A stretch of 64,000 nucleotides of DNA from Bacteroidales bacterium (GCA_015061035.1 SUXK01000001.1:248001-312000); one strand, 5' to 3'. Shown: positions 16,500 to 26,423, counted from the first letter of the stretch. Numbers and translations are program-made. Notes: generated by a model not told the origin, from the letters alone.

Positions 16500-17518
16500 T
16501 TATTTTTAATAGCCTCCATAATTAGTCCTTCCAACTCCTCTGCAAGTTCGGGATTATCCATAACCATACGTTTAGCAGCGTCTCTGCCTTGACCAAGTTT
16601 GGTATCGCCGTAAGCAAACCATGAACCGCTCTTCTTGATAATTCCGTACTCAACACCAAGGTCAATAATCTCGCCCGATTTTGAGATACCCTCGCCAAAC
16701 ATAATATCAAACTCTGCTTTGCGGAATGGAGGAGCAACTTTGTTCTTAACAATCTTAACGCGGGTTTGGTTACCAATAACATCGTCACCCTCTTTAATTT
16801 GAGATACTCGGCGAATATCCAAACGAACTGAAGAGTAGAACTTCAAAGCGTTACCACCTGTAGTGGTCTCTGGGTTACCAAACATAACACCAATCTTTTC
16901 ACGTAATTGGTTGATGAATATACAAGTTGTATTTGTTTTGCTGATTGTTGAAGTAAGTTTACGTAACGCTTGGCTCATTAAACGTGCTTGAAGACCAACG
17001 CGGTTGTCGCCCATATCTCCCTCTAACTCAGCCTTTGGAGTAAGTGCTGCAACAGAGTCAATTACAACAATATCCACTGCCGATGATCTGATAAGTTGGT
17101 CGGCAATTTCAAGTGCTTGCTCTCCGCTATCGGGTTGCGAAATCCAAAGGTTCTCAACATCAACACCAAGTTTCTCAGCATAAAAGCGGTCAAAAGCGTG
17201 TTCTGCGTCAATAATAGCAGCAATACCACCATTCTTTTGAGCCTCAGCAATAGCGTGAATAGCCAATGTTGTTTTACCAGATGACTCAGGACCATATATC
17301 TCAATTACTCTACCTCTTGGGTAACCTCCAACACCAAGAGCAGCATTAAGTGCAATTGAGCCTGTTGAGATTACAGCAACCTCTTCAACCATATCATCAC
17401 CAAGTTTCATTATAGAACCCTTACCATAACTCTTCTCAATTTTATCCATTGCAATTTTAAGAGCTCTTAGTTTATCGTCCGATACGGTAACTTTTACTTT
17501 TTTCTCTTCGCTTTCCAT
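16496..17518 (-). CDS. recA: Recombinase A
   Basis: ATP-dependent strand-exchange protein and SOS co-protease. 340 residues with Walker A GPESSGKT (76-83), the Walker B region [12 protein letters not shown], loop L1 [19 protein letters not shown] and loop L2 [17 protein letters not shown]. It begins with an acidic/basic tail ([16 protein letters not shown]). Two tandem TATCTTTG elements lie upstream. The TAG stop is the first codon of a repeat element, so the protein end is intact while the 3' UTR is repeat-derived. Confidence 0.98.
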   Translation of the reverse strand: MESEEKKVKVTVSDDKLRALKIAMDKIEKSYGKGSIMKLGDDMVEEVAVISTGSIALNAALGVGGYPRGRVIEIYGPESSGKTTLAIHAIAEAQKNGGIAAIIDAEHAFDRFYAEKLGVDVENLWISQPDSGEQALEIADQLIRSSAVDIVVIDSVAALTPKAELEGDMGDNRVGLQARLMSQALRKLTSTISKTNTTCIFINQLREKIGVMFGNPETTTGGNALKFYSSVRLDIRRVSQIKEGDDVIGNQTRVKIVKNKVAPPFRKAEFDIMFGEGISKSGEIIDLGVEYGIIKKSGSWFAYGDTKLGQGRDAAKRMVMDNPELAEELEGLIMEAIKNK

Positions 17519-17572
17519 ATTCTAATACTTTTTTGTTTTACTTATATATTTTATTTCTCTCGTTTTCTATTG

Positions 17573-17580
17573 CAAAGATA
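17573..17580 (-). promoter_or_regulatory. recA proximal -7 element
   Basis: TATCTTTG on the minus strand, within TTTGCACTATCTTTGCAATAG; 55 bases before the recA ATG. Followed by CAATAGAAAA, exactly as in the distal copy 85 bp upstream. Confidence 0.62.
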
Positions 17581-17657
17581 GTGCAAACCGAGAGCAGAGT
17601 CAAACTCGTTTGAACTATGCTGAGGTGCAGCCTATTTTCGCAGTAGTTTTTCTATTG

Positions 17658-17665
17658 CAAAGATA
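17658..17665 (-). promoter_or_regulatory. recA distal -7 element
   Basis: Second TATCTTTGCAATAGAAAA, 85 bp upstream of the proximal one. The interval holds the inverted repeat GTTCAAAC-GA-GTTTGAC, on the minus strand. Confidence 0.55.
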
Positions 17666-17744
17666 ATTGGGTATATATGCCAAAACTTTGCACAGTATAA
17701 ATTTTTTAGAGAAATTTTTTATTAATTATTTTATTCTATCTAAA

Positions 17745-17792
17745 AACTAACAACTACCCCGCAGGGGCAACGAAGTTGACAACTAACAACTA
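17745..17792 (-). repeat. Two-hairpin repeat starting at a lipoprotein-gene stop codon
   Basis: Minus strand: the TAG stop (17790-17792) opens TAGTTGTTAGTTGTC, then CAAC-TTC-GTTG and CCCC-TGC-GGGG, then TAGTTGTTAG. Same family as 16450. Confidence 0.7.
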
Positions 17793-18635
17793 TATACTAT
17801 CCCCCTTATGGTCTTCAATCTGTTTCTGCAGGATAGCAATAGTTTGCGATGCAATAGCCTCATCGCGTTGATATTTTTTAATCTGCTTAATAATCTCTGA
17901 TAGTTTATAACTCTCAGTTATCGCTTTTCTGGTACTCTTTGCCAGTGTGTATGAGTAAGGTCTCTTGCCATCATACGAAACTGTTATAGGAGCACCTTTT
18001 GCTGATATTACAAATTGAGCAATGCCCAATGTCTTTGGCTCTCGGTGAGTAATAGTTTCAACGTTCATACCATTAATTTTGTATCGGTAATTGCTTGCTC
18101 CGTCATACGGAACAACCTCCGACATAATAAACTCACCGTTGGCAATAGCGAGTTTGAAACTCTCATGTTCAACGGCAGTGCTTCCTGAGTGAACGCTTAA
18201 GATTTCGAGTTTGCCCTCTTCGGTAACATATACTCTCAGACACGATTTTGTTTGACTATCCTTATTGGGATCGTGTCTATAAACAATTGTGCCCGAAGTT
18301 TGATACTCTTCGTTTTTTATAAGGTCAAAATCAACAATAGCCTTATCCAACTCCTTTTGTAGTATTTTAAGCATTGAGTCGGCATACACCATAGTCTGTT
18401 TGTTAATGGCAAGTTCAGCCTTACGTGCGAGTTGCATTCCTGCTCTTATCTCATCAAAAGCAGTATTATTTACAATCTTAATACTGTCGGTAAGAACTTT
18501 AACTCTTAGATAGTCGCTGAGGTCATACGCCTCTTTAGCCTTAAAATAAAAGTTGCGAGCCTCTTTGTTGTTATCGCAAGAGACAAACAACAAAGAGACC
18601 GCTGCAACTATTACGAAAAATATATTTTTCATCAA
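17790..18635 (-). CDS. Putative lipoprotein of unknown function
   Basis: 281 residues. Lipoprotein signal with lipobox LFVSC (Cys at about 20). The mature part starts with a lysine- and alanine-rich helical stretch (about 25-110, probable coiled coil), then a beta-rich part (TSGTIVYRHDPNKDSQTKSCLRVYV... and YDGASNYRYKINGM), and ends with a second helical segment (ESYKLSEIIKQIKKYQRDEAIAS). I do not recognise the family. It lies 39 bp after the DUF4301 gene, same strand, and may share its transcript. Confidence 0.7.
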   Translation of the reverse strand: MMKNIFFVIVAAVSLLFVSCDNNKEARNFYFKAKEAYDLSDYLRVKVLTDSIKIVNNTAFDEIRAGMQLARKAELAINKQTMVYADSMLKILQKELDKAIVDFDLIKNEEYQTSGTIVYRHDPNKDSQTKSCLRVYVTEEGKLEILSVHSGSTAVEHESFKLAIANGEFIMSEVVPYDGASNYRYKINGMNVETITHREPKTLGIAQFVISAKGAPITVSYDGKRPYSYTLAKSTRKAITESYKLSEIIKQIKKYQRDEAIASQTIAILQKQIEDHKGDSI

Positions 18636-18674
18636 TTTTTTAATTTCTGTTGTTATAAAACAACCACGTGTTTT

Positions 18675-20198
18675 TTACAAATGTGTCTCACGAAGGAGAT
18701 CATTTACAGTCTTAACAGGGTTGAATGTTGAGATAGGAACTTCAATAAATATTGTATTCCAGTCCGACATTGCACCATTCCACAATCCTGGACGCTCTAA
18801 TGCTTTAAGTACTTTACCGCTTTTCGATTTCTCAGATATAAAACCTGTGTTTTTGTCAATAAAGTCGGGTAGGTTATAGTGGTTGCCGTTCCAATCTCTA
18901 ACTGAGCATACAAGGTCAACAGGGTTAAAGTGTGAACCACCTTCAAATGCTGCTTTTGATTCAGCGTGAGCCATATTAATTTGACTGCTCTCTAAAATTT
19001 GTGGAGAGTAAGTGCCATCTTCATTGTATGCTAAGAATGGGCCACCGCCAGGCTCTCCAATATTTTTAACCATACCGCAAACGCGTAGAGGTCGGTTTAG
19101 TTTTTTGAGTAGGTACATAGCAAGGTCGCTATCTTCCAATTGTTTAATCTCAGGATTTCTTGTGCATAAATCTTTTTGTACAAATTGAATAATCTCACGT
19201 AAATCCTCAATAGTATAGTTTCCGCTTTCAAGAAGTTTTCCGTATTTGAAAATCTTCTCTCTTGCTTCAGCCAAAACACCAGCCAAAACTTTTTTGTAAA
19301 GTATAGTATCTGCTTTGAATGAGTCGGGAACAACATTGTCAATGTTTTTAATAAAGATAACGTCAGCATCAATCTCATTAAGGTTTTCAATTAATGAACC
19401 GTGACCACCCGGACGGAACAATAATGCTCCATTATCTCTGAATGGTTGGTTTTCACCATCGGCAGCAATAGTATCTGTCTCAGGTTTTTGCTCAGAGAAT
19501 GAGATATTATATTTAACTCCAAACTCTTTTTCGTAGCAAGGAACAACCTTTGCTGTAAGTTCTTTAAAGAATGGCAGATGGTCGTGCGATACAGTAAAGT
19601 GTATGTTTACTGTTGCATCGCCATTTTTAGCATACATAGCGCCCTCAACAAGATGCTCTTCCATTGCAGCACGTGATGCTTCGAGGTAACTATGGAAAAG
19701 GATAAGACCTTTAGGCAACCAACCATAGTTCAACCCTTTCTCAGCAAGAAGATTTTCAACAATACTTTTATATTTGCCTTCAGCCATTAATGTATCAATA
19801 TCGCCACCTTCGTTCTTTTTGCATAGTTCGTTAAGAGCGTTATAGAAAGCAAACGATTTAATATGCTCAAAGAATTTCTTTTCAAAGGCAGTTTCAGGAG
19901 TATCGTATTCAGCATCAAGAAAACCAAATAGGTCTTTGAACATTCTACTTGCAGCGCCCGATGCAGGAACAAACTTAACACTTTTTACGCCCTCTTCAAT
20001 AAGTTTATCCCATTTCTCGGCATAAGCCTCAGCAGAGTCGTTTAGTTGCATAATGCCATTGCCAAGAGATGCACTATTCTCAAGAACCAAATAGGGGAAT
20101 CCTTTTTTAAAACACTCTAATTGCTCCTCAACAGCCTCAACAGTCATACCTTTGGCTTTGATTTGAGCAAGATCTTCTTGTGAAAAACAATACTTCAT
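18675..20198 (-). CDS. DUF4301 family protein
   Basis: About 507 residues from the ATG at 20198 (MKYCFSQEDLAQIKAKG); the open frame extends 12 codons further upstream to 20234, but this start fits better and leaves room for a leader. The sequence contains FVPASGAASRMFKDLF, LFRPGGHGSLIENLNEIDADVIFIKNIDNV, and VKNIGEPGGGPFLAYNEDG, segments reminiscent of nucleotide-sugar pyrophosphorylase-like folds. DUF4301 is widespread in Bacteroidota and has no firm function. An upstream TATATTTG suits a promoter. Confidence 0.8.
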   Translation of the reverse strand: MKYCFSQEDLAQIKAKGMTVEAVEEQLECFKKGFPYLVLENSASLGNGIMQLNDSAEAYAEKWDKLIEEGVKSVKFVPASGAASRMFKDLFGFLDAEYDTPETAFEKKFFEHIKSFAFYNALNELCKKNEGGDIDTLMAEGKYKSIVENLLAEKGLNYGWLPKGLILFHSYLEASRAAMEEHLVEGAMYAKNGDATVNIHFTVSHDHLPFFKELTAKVVPCYEKEFGVKYNISFSEQKPETDTIAADGENQPFRDNGALLFRPGGHGSLIENLNEIDADVIFIKNIDNVVPDSFKADTILYKKVLAGVLAEAREKIFKYGKLLESGNYTIEDLREIIQFVQKDLCTRNPEIKQLEDSDLAMYLLKKLNRPLRVCGMVKNIGEPGGGPFLAYNEDGTYSPQILESSQINMAHAESKAAFEGGSHFNPVDLVCSVRDWNGNHYNLPDFIDKNTGFISEKSKSGKVLKALERPGLWNGAMSDWNTIFIEVPISTFNPVKTVNDLLRETHL

Positions 20199-20271
20199 AT
20201 TAAATATATTTAATGGTTTTATAAATCTTCTCACACAAGACTAAACGTTCTCTCTTTTATTTGAGAAAAAC

Positions 20272-20279
20272 CAAATATA
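20272..20279 (-). promoter_or_regulatory. -7 element of the DUF4301 gene
   Basis: TATATTTG on the minus strand, 74 bases before the preferred start codon; no clear TTTG at the -33 distance. Confidence 0.45.
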
Positions 20280-20399
20280 CGAATAAATTCGTAATTTGTT
20301 TTTAACCTATTCCACATCACGAGCAAATATTATTTACTCTATTCAGCAAATGTACTAATAAAAGATATAAAAATCAATTATGTTGTCACAAAAAAATTC

Positions 20400-20407
20400 T
20401 ATATTTG
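20400..20407 (+). promoter_or_regulatory. -7 element of the RelA/SpoT-type gene
   Basis: TATATTTG, followed within a few bases by GAGGAGAA, 22 bases before the ATG at 20430. No convincing -33 TTTG. Confidence 0.5.
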
Positions 20408-20429
20408 AGGAGAATTTATAAAAACAGTT

Positions 20430-22646
20430 ATGCAAGAGCAAGAATTGATGTTTTCGGCTGAAGAAAAGATAGAGTTTTTACGCTCATATTTAGAGTTGCG
20501 ACGCCAAACCCGAACAATAATAAATGAGTTTGAGTTTGAGAAACTTCGCCAAATAATATCTGAGGCAACCAGTAAAGATCAATACGGAAGAGATCGTAAC
20601 GGAAACAGTATCTTATTACGAAATCTGAACACTGCATTAATCCTTTCAAAAGAGGTGGGATTAGACCGCTCTACGTTGCTATCAATTCTATTGTATAATG
20701 TTATTGCGCATAAGAGTTTAAGTATCGGAGATATTGTTAAAGAGTTTGGCGATGATGTAGCAAATATAATAACGCATCTTTTAAAAACAGAGAGCCTATA
20801 TACTAAACACGCAACAGTGCAAAGCGACAACTTCAGAAAACTTCTGTTGTCATTTGCAAACGATGCAAGGGTTATAATAATTCTTATTGCCGATAACCTC
20901 TGTTTGATGCGTATGATAAACCATCATCCCGATAACGATTACCGATTAAGTATTGCATCTGAAGCATCATACCTGTATGCTCCGTTGGCACACCGATTGG
21001 GATTGTATAAAATAAAGTCAGAACTTGAGGACCTGTCGCTTAAATATACAAATAGAGAAGTATTTAATAGCATAGCATCAAAACTTACACAGACAAAGGA
21101 GAAACGTCAAAAATATATCGATTCGTTTATTGCTCCAATCCGACAAAAACTTCTTGAAGAGGGCTACAAATTTGAGATGAAGGGGCGAACAAAATCAATA
21201 TATTCGATATATAACAAGATGAAAAAGCAAAAGGCCGAGTTTGAAGATATATATGACCTTTTTGCAATACGAATAATATTAGACACTCCACTTGAAAAGG
21301 AGAAGGCAGATTGTTGGAGAATTTTCTCAATAATAGCCGATATGTATAAACCCAATCCCTCTCGTATGCGAGACTGGTTAACCATACCCAAGAGCAACGG
21401 ATATGAGTCGTTACATATAACTGTATGGGGTCCTGAGGATAGATGGGTTGAGGTACAGATACGCACCAAACGTATGGATGAGATTGCCGAAAACGGATTG
21501 GCGGCACACTGGCGTTATAAAGGTGTAAAGAGCGAGAGCGGATTGGATGATTGGTTAAACAATATGCGTGACATATTGGAATCGTCAGATGAGCGTGATA
21601 CCCTTGAACTTGTAAAAGATTTCAGCAAAGATGATTACGACAAAGAGGTCTTTGTCTTCTCTCCCAAAGGCGATTTGTATAAACTTACCAAAGGAGCAAC
21701 AGTCTTAGACTTTGCGTACCTGATACATACAAATTTAGGTAATAAATGTGTGGGCGCAAAGGTTGATGAAAAGAATCAATCGTTAAGGTATCAATTAAAG
21801 AGTGGCGATACCATTGAGATATTAACCTCGCCACAGCAAAAGCCAAAACAGGATTGGTTAAATATAGCAACCCAACCACGCACAAAACAGAAGATAAGGC
21901 AAGCGTTAAAAGAGGCAGAGAATCGCGAGGCTGAGTACGGAAAAGAGATGTTCTTCCGCCGTTTGAAGAACAGAAAAATAGAACTTGATGAGGCGGCACT
22001 TACTCAACTCATTAAGAAGTTGGGATTTAAAACTGCAACAAAGTTCTTCTCAAATGTAGCGCAAGATAAAATAGATATAAATGCAACAATTGACAAGTTT
22101 GTTGAGATAAGTAAAGACTCAGAGGAGGAGAATATTCATCAACGTTCGGCAGAGGATTACGTCCAACAAACCTCAGCACAACAATATACAAAAGAGGATG
22201 TGTTGGTAATTGATGGCTCGTTAAAGGATATAGAATATAAACTCTCAAAATGTTGTAATCCCATATATGGTGATGAGATATTTGGGTTTGTAAATTCACA
22301 GGGAGGAATAAAAATTCATCGTGTTGATTGCCCCAATGCTCCTGAGTTGCGAGGTCGTTTTGGTTATAGAGTTGTTCCAGCCAAGTGGTCGGGCAAACAT
22401 GGATCGCAATATGTAGTTGTGCTGCGAGTAGTTGGTAACGATGATATAGGAATAGTTACAAATATAACATCAATCATATCAAAGGAGAGTGGGGTGGCAA
22501 TGCGAAGCATCTCAATTGACTCAAACGATGGACTGTTTCAAGGACATATAACAGTAACAGTTAGCCATGTTCCAGCACTAAATGGTTTGATTAAGAAACT
22601 CAAAAACGTGAAAGGTGTAAAAAATGTAGAGCGAACAACTGAATAG
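20430..22646 (+). CDS. relA: RelA/SpoT homologue with degenerate hydrolase domain; (p)ppGpp synthetase
   Basis: Long RSH protein, 738 residues. The N-terminal hydrolase domain has lost its metal-binding HD pair: where the family has L-L-H-D it reads LLYN (87-90), and the later motif reads LIADNLCLMRM instead of K-L-A-D-R-x-H-N-M-R. The synthetase domain looks intact (FEDIYDLFAIRII, SRMRDWLTIPKSNGYESLHITVWG, VEVQIRTKRMDEIAENGLAAHWRYKG). TGS (VFVFSPKGDLYKLTKGATVLDFAYLIH) and C-terminal ACT domains follow. Likely role: alarmone synthesis during starvation without hydrolysis; a separate SpoT-like hydrolase would then be needed elsewhere in the genome. Confidence 0.93.
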   Translation: MQEQELMFSAEEKIEFLRSYLELRRQTRTIINEFEFEKLRQIISEATSKDQYGRDRNGNSILLRNLNTALILSKEVGLDRSTLLSILLYNVIAHKSLSIGDIVKEFGDDVANIITHLLKTESLYTKHATVQSDNFRKLLLSFANDARVIIILIADNLCLMRMINHHPDNDYRLSIASEASYLYAPLAHRLGLYKIKSELEDLSLKYTNREVFNSIASKLTQTKEKRQKYIDSFIAPIRQKLLEEGYKFEMKGRTKSIYSIYNKMKKQKAEFEDIYDLFAIRIILDTPLEKEKADCWRIFSIIADMYKPNPSRMRDWLTIPKSNGYESLHITVWGPEDRWVEVQIRTKRMDEIAENGLAAHWRYKGVKSESGLDDWLNNMRDILESSDERDTLELVKDFSKDDYDKEVFVFSPKGDLYKLTKGATVLDFAYLIHTNLGNKCVGAKVDEKNQSLRYQLKSGDTIEILTSPQQKPKQDWLNIATQPRTKQKIRQALKEAENREAEYGKEMFFRRLKNRKIELDEAALTQLIKKLGFKTATKFFSNVAQDKIDINATIDKFVEISKDSEEENIHQRSAEDYVQQTSAQQYTKEDVLVIDGSLKDIEYKLSKCCNPIYGDEIFGFVNSQGGIKIHRVDCPNAPELRGRFGYRVVPAKWSGKHGSQYVVVLRVVGNDDIGIVTNITSIISKESGVAMRSISIDSNDGLFQGHITVTVSHVPALNGLIKKLKNVKGVKNVERTTE

Positions 22647-22714
22647 GATTATTGAATTAGAAAATAGTAATTTTATACTTGTAGTCTATCAACTAACAAA
22701 CTAAATATTTTTAT

Positions 22715-23947
22715 ATGAAAAAGGGTAGGGTAATAAAAATATCAATAATTGTTACAATAGTTTTGGTATTTGCAATATGGATAAAATCTCGTTGGAAAGT
22801 ATGGTTTAGAGATTTACCCGAGCCAGAGTATGTTGTTGAGAATAAAATATCACGTTTGTTAATGACCTACGGCGAGGATGGTGAGTTATCGCGAACATTC
22901 ACATGGATGTGTGGCGATACATTACAGCCCTCAATATTAGAACTTGTTGTACTAACTGATACTCTACATTTTGAGGCGGAGGGAGAGATTTATGCTTCAC
23001 ACTCTGGAAAGGCAGCGTATTACAGAGCAGATATAGCATCGTTGCCACAAGGAATGAGTTACAGTTATAGAGTACTCTCTCAAACTGATACAACTGATTG
23101 GTACACCTTTGCAACCCCATACGAAACTGACCAGCGAAGGTTTATATATTTGGGTGATGTTCAAGATGATTACACAGGGGTAACTCCAAAGATATTTTCC
23201 GAGATATTTGAACTCTACCCTGATGTTGATTTCTATCTCTTTGGTGGAGATATAATAGAACGCCCGATGTCGGGCTACTGGGATTATTGGTTTGCATCAA
23301 TGCAAGAGGTGCCCAGAACAAAACCAATATTGGCAGCGGCAGGAAATCACGAGTACCTAAAATCATTCCCTCGCCACCTTGAAGATCGCTTTGGATTGGT
23401 CTTCCCTTATGCCTCAGCACATAACAACAAGGGTAATGCACTTCTTTCAATAAAAATAGGAGAGGGGCAAATTATATTGTTGGATTCAAATAAAGATTTT
23501 TGGAAATACTTTTATCAAAGGCGTTGGCTAAAGAATGAGTTAAAAAATAGCAAAGCACAGTGGCAAATAGTTACATTGCACCATCCAATATACTCAACAA
23601 AAGGAGCATTTAACCAACTCCTTCAACGTATGTTTTTCAATCCAGTAATAAAGAGTTGCGGAGCAGATTTAGTATTGCAGGGGCATGAACATACCTTTAT
23701 GAGAACTTCAAGGATTGATGAAGATAGTACTTTACAAATACCTGTTTATATAACATCTCACTGTTCTCCCAAGAGTTATAAGGTCTCATATCCCTCTGAC
23801 TACTCTAAAATTGATAATGGAGAAAAATATTACCAACTAATAACATACACCTCTGATAAAATAACCGTAGAGAGTTACAATTCGCAACACACACAAATTG
23901 ATAAGGTTGAAATAACCCCAAACCATGTATATGCGGTAAAAGAGTAG
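22715..23947 (+). CDS. Membrane-anchored calcineurin-like metallophosphoesterase (purple acid phosphatase type)
   Basis: 410 residues. An N-terminal membrane helix (about 8-24) places the catalytic part in the periplasm or at the surface. A fibronectin-like region (about 50-140) precedes the phosphoesterase domain with the metal motifs YLGDVQDD, FGGDIIE, GNHEYL, TLHHPIYS and LQGHEHTF, in that order. The arrangement resembles purple acid phosphatases. Substrate unknown. It follows the RelA-type gene by 68 bp; TATACTTG at about 22674 could be a separate weak promoter. Confidence 0.88.
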   Translation: MKKGRVIKISIIVTIVLVFAIWIKSRWKVWFRDLPEPEYVVENKISRLLMTYGEDGELSRTFTWMCGDTLQPSILELVVLTDTLHFEAEGEIYASHSGKAAYYRADIASLPQGMSYSYRVLSQTDTTDWYTFATPYETDQRRFIYLGDVQDDYTGVTPKIFSEIFELYPDVDFYLFGGDIIERPMSGYWDYWFASMQEVPRTKPILAAAGNHEYLKSFPRHLEDRFGLVFPYASAHNNKGNALLSIKIGEGQIILLDSNKDFWKYFYQRRWLKNELKNSKAQWQIVTLHHPIYSTKGAFNQLLQRMFFNPVIKSCGADLVLQGHEHTFMRTSRIDEDSTLQIPVYITSHCSPKSYKVSYPSDYSKIDNGEKYYQLITYTSDKITVESYNSQHTQIDKVEITPNHVYAVKE

Positions 23948-23979
23948 AGAAATTCGATTTTGATTTTAAAGTAAAAAAT

Positions 23980-24010
23980 GAGAGGGTGAAACAAATTGTC
24001 TCACCCTCTC
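23980..24010. terminator. Bidirectional terminator between convergent genes
   Basis: GAGAGGGTGA (23980-23989) and TCACCCTCTC (24001-24010) form a 10-bp perfect stem with an 11-nt loop between the convergent phosphoesterase and Na/Pi transporter genes. There is an A tract on the left and no strong T tract on the right, so it suits the minus strand best. Confidence 0.65.
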
Positions 24011-24045
24011 TGCTTAATTACTTATATATTAAACACACTTATCTG

Positions 24046-25776
24046 TTACTTTCCAAATGAGCGGTGAAGATCTTGTGATATATTAATCAAATAGTCTCCC
24101 ATCTTCTCAAGTTGACTAACCAGATCCAAATAGAATACACTTGTTTGATAACTCTTTCTATTATGCTCAATGTCATCAATCTCAGTATCTCTTAGACTAT
24201 TTCTTAGAGTATTGATATTCTCCTCAGCCTTATAAGCATTTGTAATATCGGTTAACTCTCCGTCATGAGCAGTGATTAAGTTTTTAACCATTACCTCGTA
24301 TGCTTTATCTACAACATCTGCCAACTCTTCAAGTTTCTGAATAGTTTGAGCGTCAAAGTTCTTGTTGTATGAGTTTCTGCGAGTAAGAATACGTGCAATA
24401 GACTCTCCCGAATCTCCAAGAGACTCTAACTCTCCAATTATTTTATACATTGCCTTAACCCTCTTTGAAGTAGTCTCACTTATATCTCCTGCCGATAAAG
24501 CGTTCAAGAAAGTTGCAATCTCAAACTCAATTCTATCCGAAATCTCTTCATATTTAATAAGTTTATCGCGTAATTCTTTAAACTTGTCAGGGTTAGTTTC
24601 TGAGATAATTGCTTTAGCATAACCAAGACCTTTTCTTGAGATTTCGGCAAAATGGATAATCTCGTCAAATGCTTGTTCGGTAGCAAGTTCAGGAGTGTCA
24701 AGATTACCAGCAGTAATATATTTAAGTCTGAAGTTTTCACTCTCTTGGTTTTTAGGAGTCTTGATAATCCATGTAACAGCCTTCTCAATATATTTAATAA
24801 ACCAAACCAATATACCAGTGTTAATGGTATTAAAAAGCGTGTGAAGCATTGAAAGACCATAAAGGGCTGCAACACCAGTTGCAGCAGTAGCACTTGTAAC
24901 TGCAAAATCATCGGCTGCTGGATTTGGTAATCCAAATAGTTCAATAATTTTACCTACAAGGGCAAGGAATGGAGAAAAGAATATTAAAGCCCAGATAACA
25001 CCGAATACATTAAAAATAGTGTGCGACATTGCCGCTCTCTTTGCTTGAGTATTACCCACTGCAGCAGCAATGTTAGCAGTGATAGTAGTACCAATGTTTT
25101 CTCCAAGTACCATTGCACAAGCCATATTAAATGGAATCCATCCCATACTTAGCATAATGAGGGTGATTGCCATAGTTGCCGAAGATGATTGAAGAACTAA
25201 TGTAAGTATTGTACCAAAGGCAAGGAACAAAAGAACAGAACTAAATCCGTAACTTGACCACGTTTTAACAAACTCCAATACTTCAGGAGTTTGGTTTAAG
25301 TCTGGAACAGACTCTTTCATAAACGAAAGACCAAGGAAAAGCAAACAGAAACCAACAATTAACTCTCCAATGTTTTGTCTTTGATTCTTTTTTGAATTGG
25401 AGAACAGGAATCCAAATAACATTAAAGGAACTGCTAATATTGAAATATCGGCTTTAAATCCCAACCAAGCCACTAACCATGCAGTAACAGTAGTACCTAT
25501 ATTGGCTCCCATAATAACACCAATTGCTTGGTGAAGAGTAAGGAGTCCTGCGTTTACAAAACTTACAACCATAACGGTAGTTGCCGAAGATGATTGAATT
25601 ATTGATGTAATACCAACTCCTGTCAGAACTCCTTTAAAAGGGTTTGAAGTCATTGCAGACAAAAAGCCTCTAAGTTTATTACCCGATGCCTTCTGAAGTC
25701 CAGAACTCATCAAATTCATACCGTAAAGGAACATTCCTAATGCTCCTAACAGTGTAAAGATTTGAAGTATTCCCAT
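24046..25776 (-). CDS. Na+/phosphate cotransporter, NptA/YjbB family with PhoU-like tail
   Basis: 576 residues. The membrane part (1-340) has the two inverted repeats characteristic of SLC34-like carriers, each with a QSSSAT motif (IIQSSSATTVMVV near 61 and LQSSSATMAITLIML near 195). The cytoplasmic tail from about 360 is helical and resembles PhoU (two bundles; EISDRIEFEIATFLNAL and LESLGDSGESIARIL). Transports phosphate with sodium; direction (uptake or efflux) is unclear in bacteria. Single gene with a 29-bp gap to the small membrane protein upstream. Confidence 0.93.
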   Translation of the reverse strand: MGILQIFTLLGALGMFLYGMNLMSSGLQKASGNKLRGFLSAMTSNPFKGVLTGVGITSIIQSSSATTVMVVSFVNAGLLTLHQAIGVIMGANIGTTVTAWLVAWLGFKADISILAVPLMLFGFLFSNSKKNQRQNIGELIVGFCLLFLGLSFMKESVPDLNQTPEVLEFVKTWSSYGFSSVLLFLAFGTILTLVLQSSSATMAITLIMLSMGWIPFNMACAMVLGENIGTTITANIAAAVGNTQAKRAAMSHTIFNVFGVIWALIFFSPFLALVGKIIELFGLPNPAADDFAVTSATAATGVAALYGLSMLHTLFNTINTGILVWFIKYIEKAVTWIIKTPKNQESENFRLKYITAGNLDTPELATEQAFDEIIHFAEISRKGLGYAKAIISETNPDKFKELRDKLIKYEEISDRIEFEIATFLNALSAGDISETTSKRVKAMYKIIGELESLGDSGESIARILTRRNSYNKNFDAQTIQKLEELADVVDKAYEVMVKNLITAHDGELTDITNAYKAEENINTLRNSLRDTEIDDIEHNRKSYQTSVFYLDLVSQLEKMGDYLINISQDLHRSFGK

Positions 25777-25805
25777 AACTTGAAAATTTAAATTGTGATT
25801 ATTGT

Positions 25806-26258
25806 TTATTGAACTAAGTTTTTAATTCTATCTATCTCATACTCATGCACCTCAGAACAGGGGTGATATTGAAAAGGAACATACTCAAATAGTTGAAGAA
25901 AAGCCTTGCCCGAAGCCTTACTGTAAAATATCTCTAATCTAATCCCTTCTCCTTCCTCTGACGGATTAATATTTTCAGGTGAAGATGCTAATGCACTTAA
26001 TAGAGAGGCTTTCATTTTTTTAGAAAAAGAAAAATCTCTCTTTTTATAAAACTCCCCACTCTCCGTATCCTTGTATCCCGATTTAAGAACAAAGGCAAGA
26101 ATTAAACCTAAAATAATTAATGCAATTCCGCCATATACAGCGCCATTGCTGTCAAAGACAATAGAAAGTATAATACCTATTAATAGGAGAGAAGAACTTA
26201 TAGTAATATCTTTTATAGAGCGAACTCTTATGAAATTTTTTTCCATTTTTTTAATCAT
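25806..26258 (-). CDS. Small membrane protein of unknown function
   Basis: 150 residues. Two membrane helices at about 19-36 (SSLLLIGIILSIVFDS) and 41-58 (YGGIALIILGLILAFVL), then a basic linker and a soluble domain ending in LEIFYSKASGKAFLQLFEYVPFQYHPCSEVHEYE. No family recognised. It may form a two-gene unit with the Na/Pi transporter, 29 bp downstream. Confidence 0.65.
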   Translation of the reverse strand: MIKKMEKNFIRVRSIKDITISSSLLLIGIILSIVFDSNGAVYGGIALIILGLILAFVLKSGYKDTESGEFYKKRDFSFSKKMKASLLSALASSPENINPSEEGEGIRLEIFYSKASGKAFLQLFEYVPFQYHPCSEVHEYEIDRIKNLVQ

Positions 26259-26423
26259 TTAGTTTATCAAATTAATAATTTTAAATAGTTGCGAAGGGAA
26301 TATAATTTTCCTGTCGCGTACATAGTAGACAAACAGCAGGCAAAACATACTCTGCCCATTGTTGTTAAGTACTATAAATCATATCTGATTTACAGTGCTT
26401 TAATCTATAAAGTATGTGATAAA

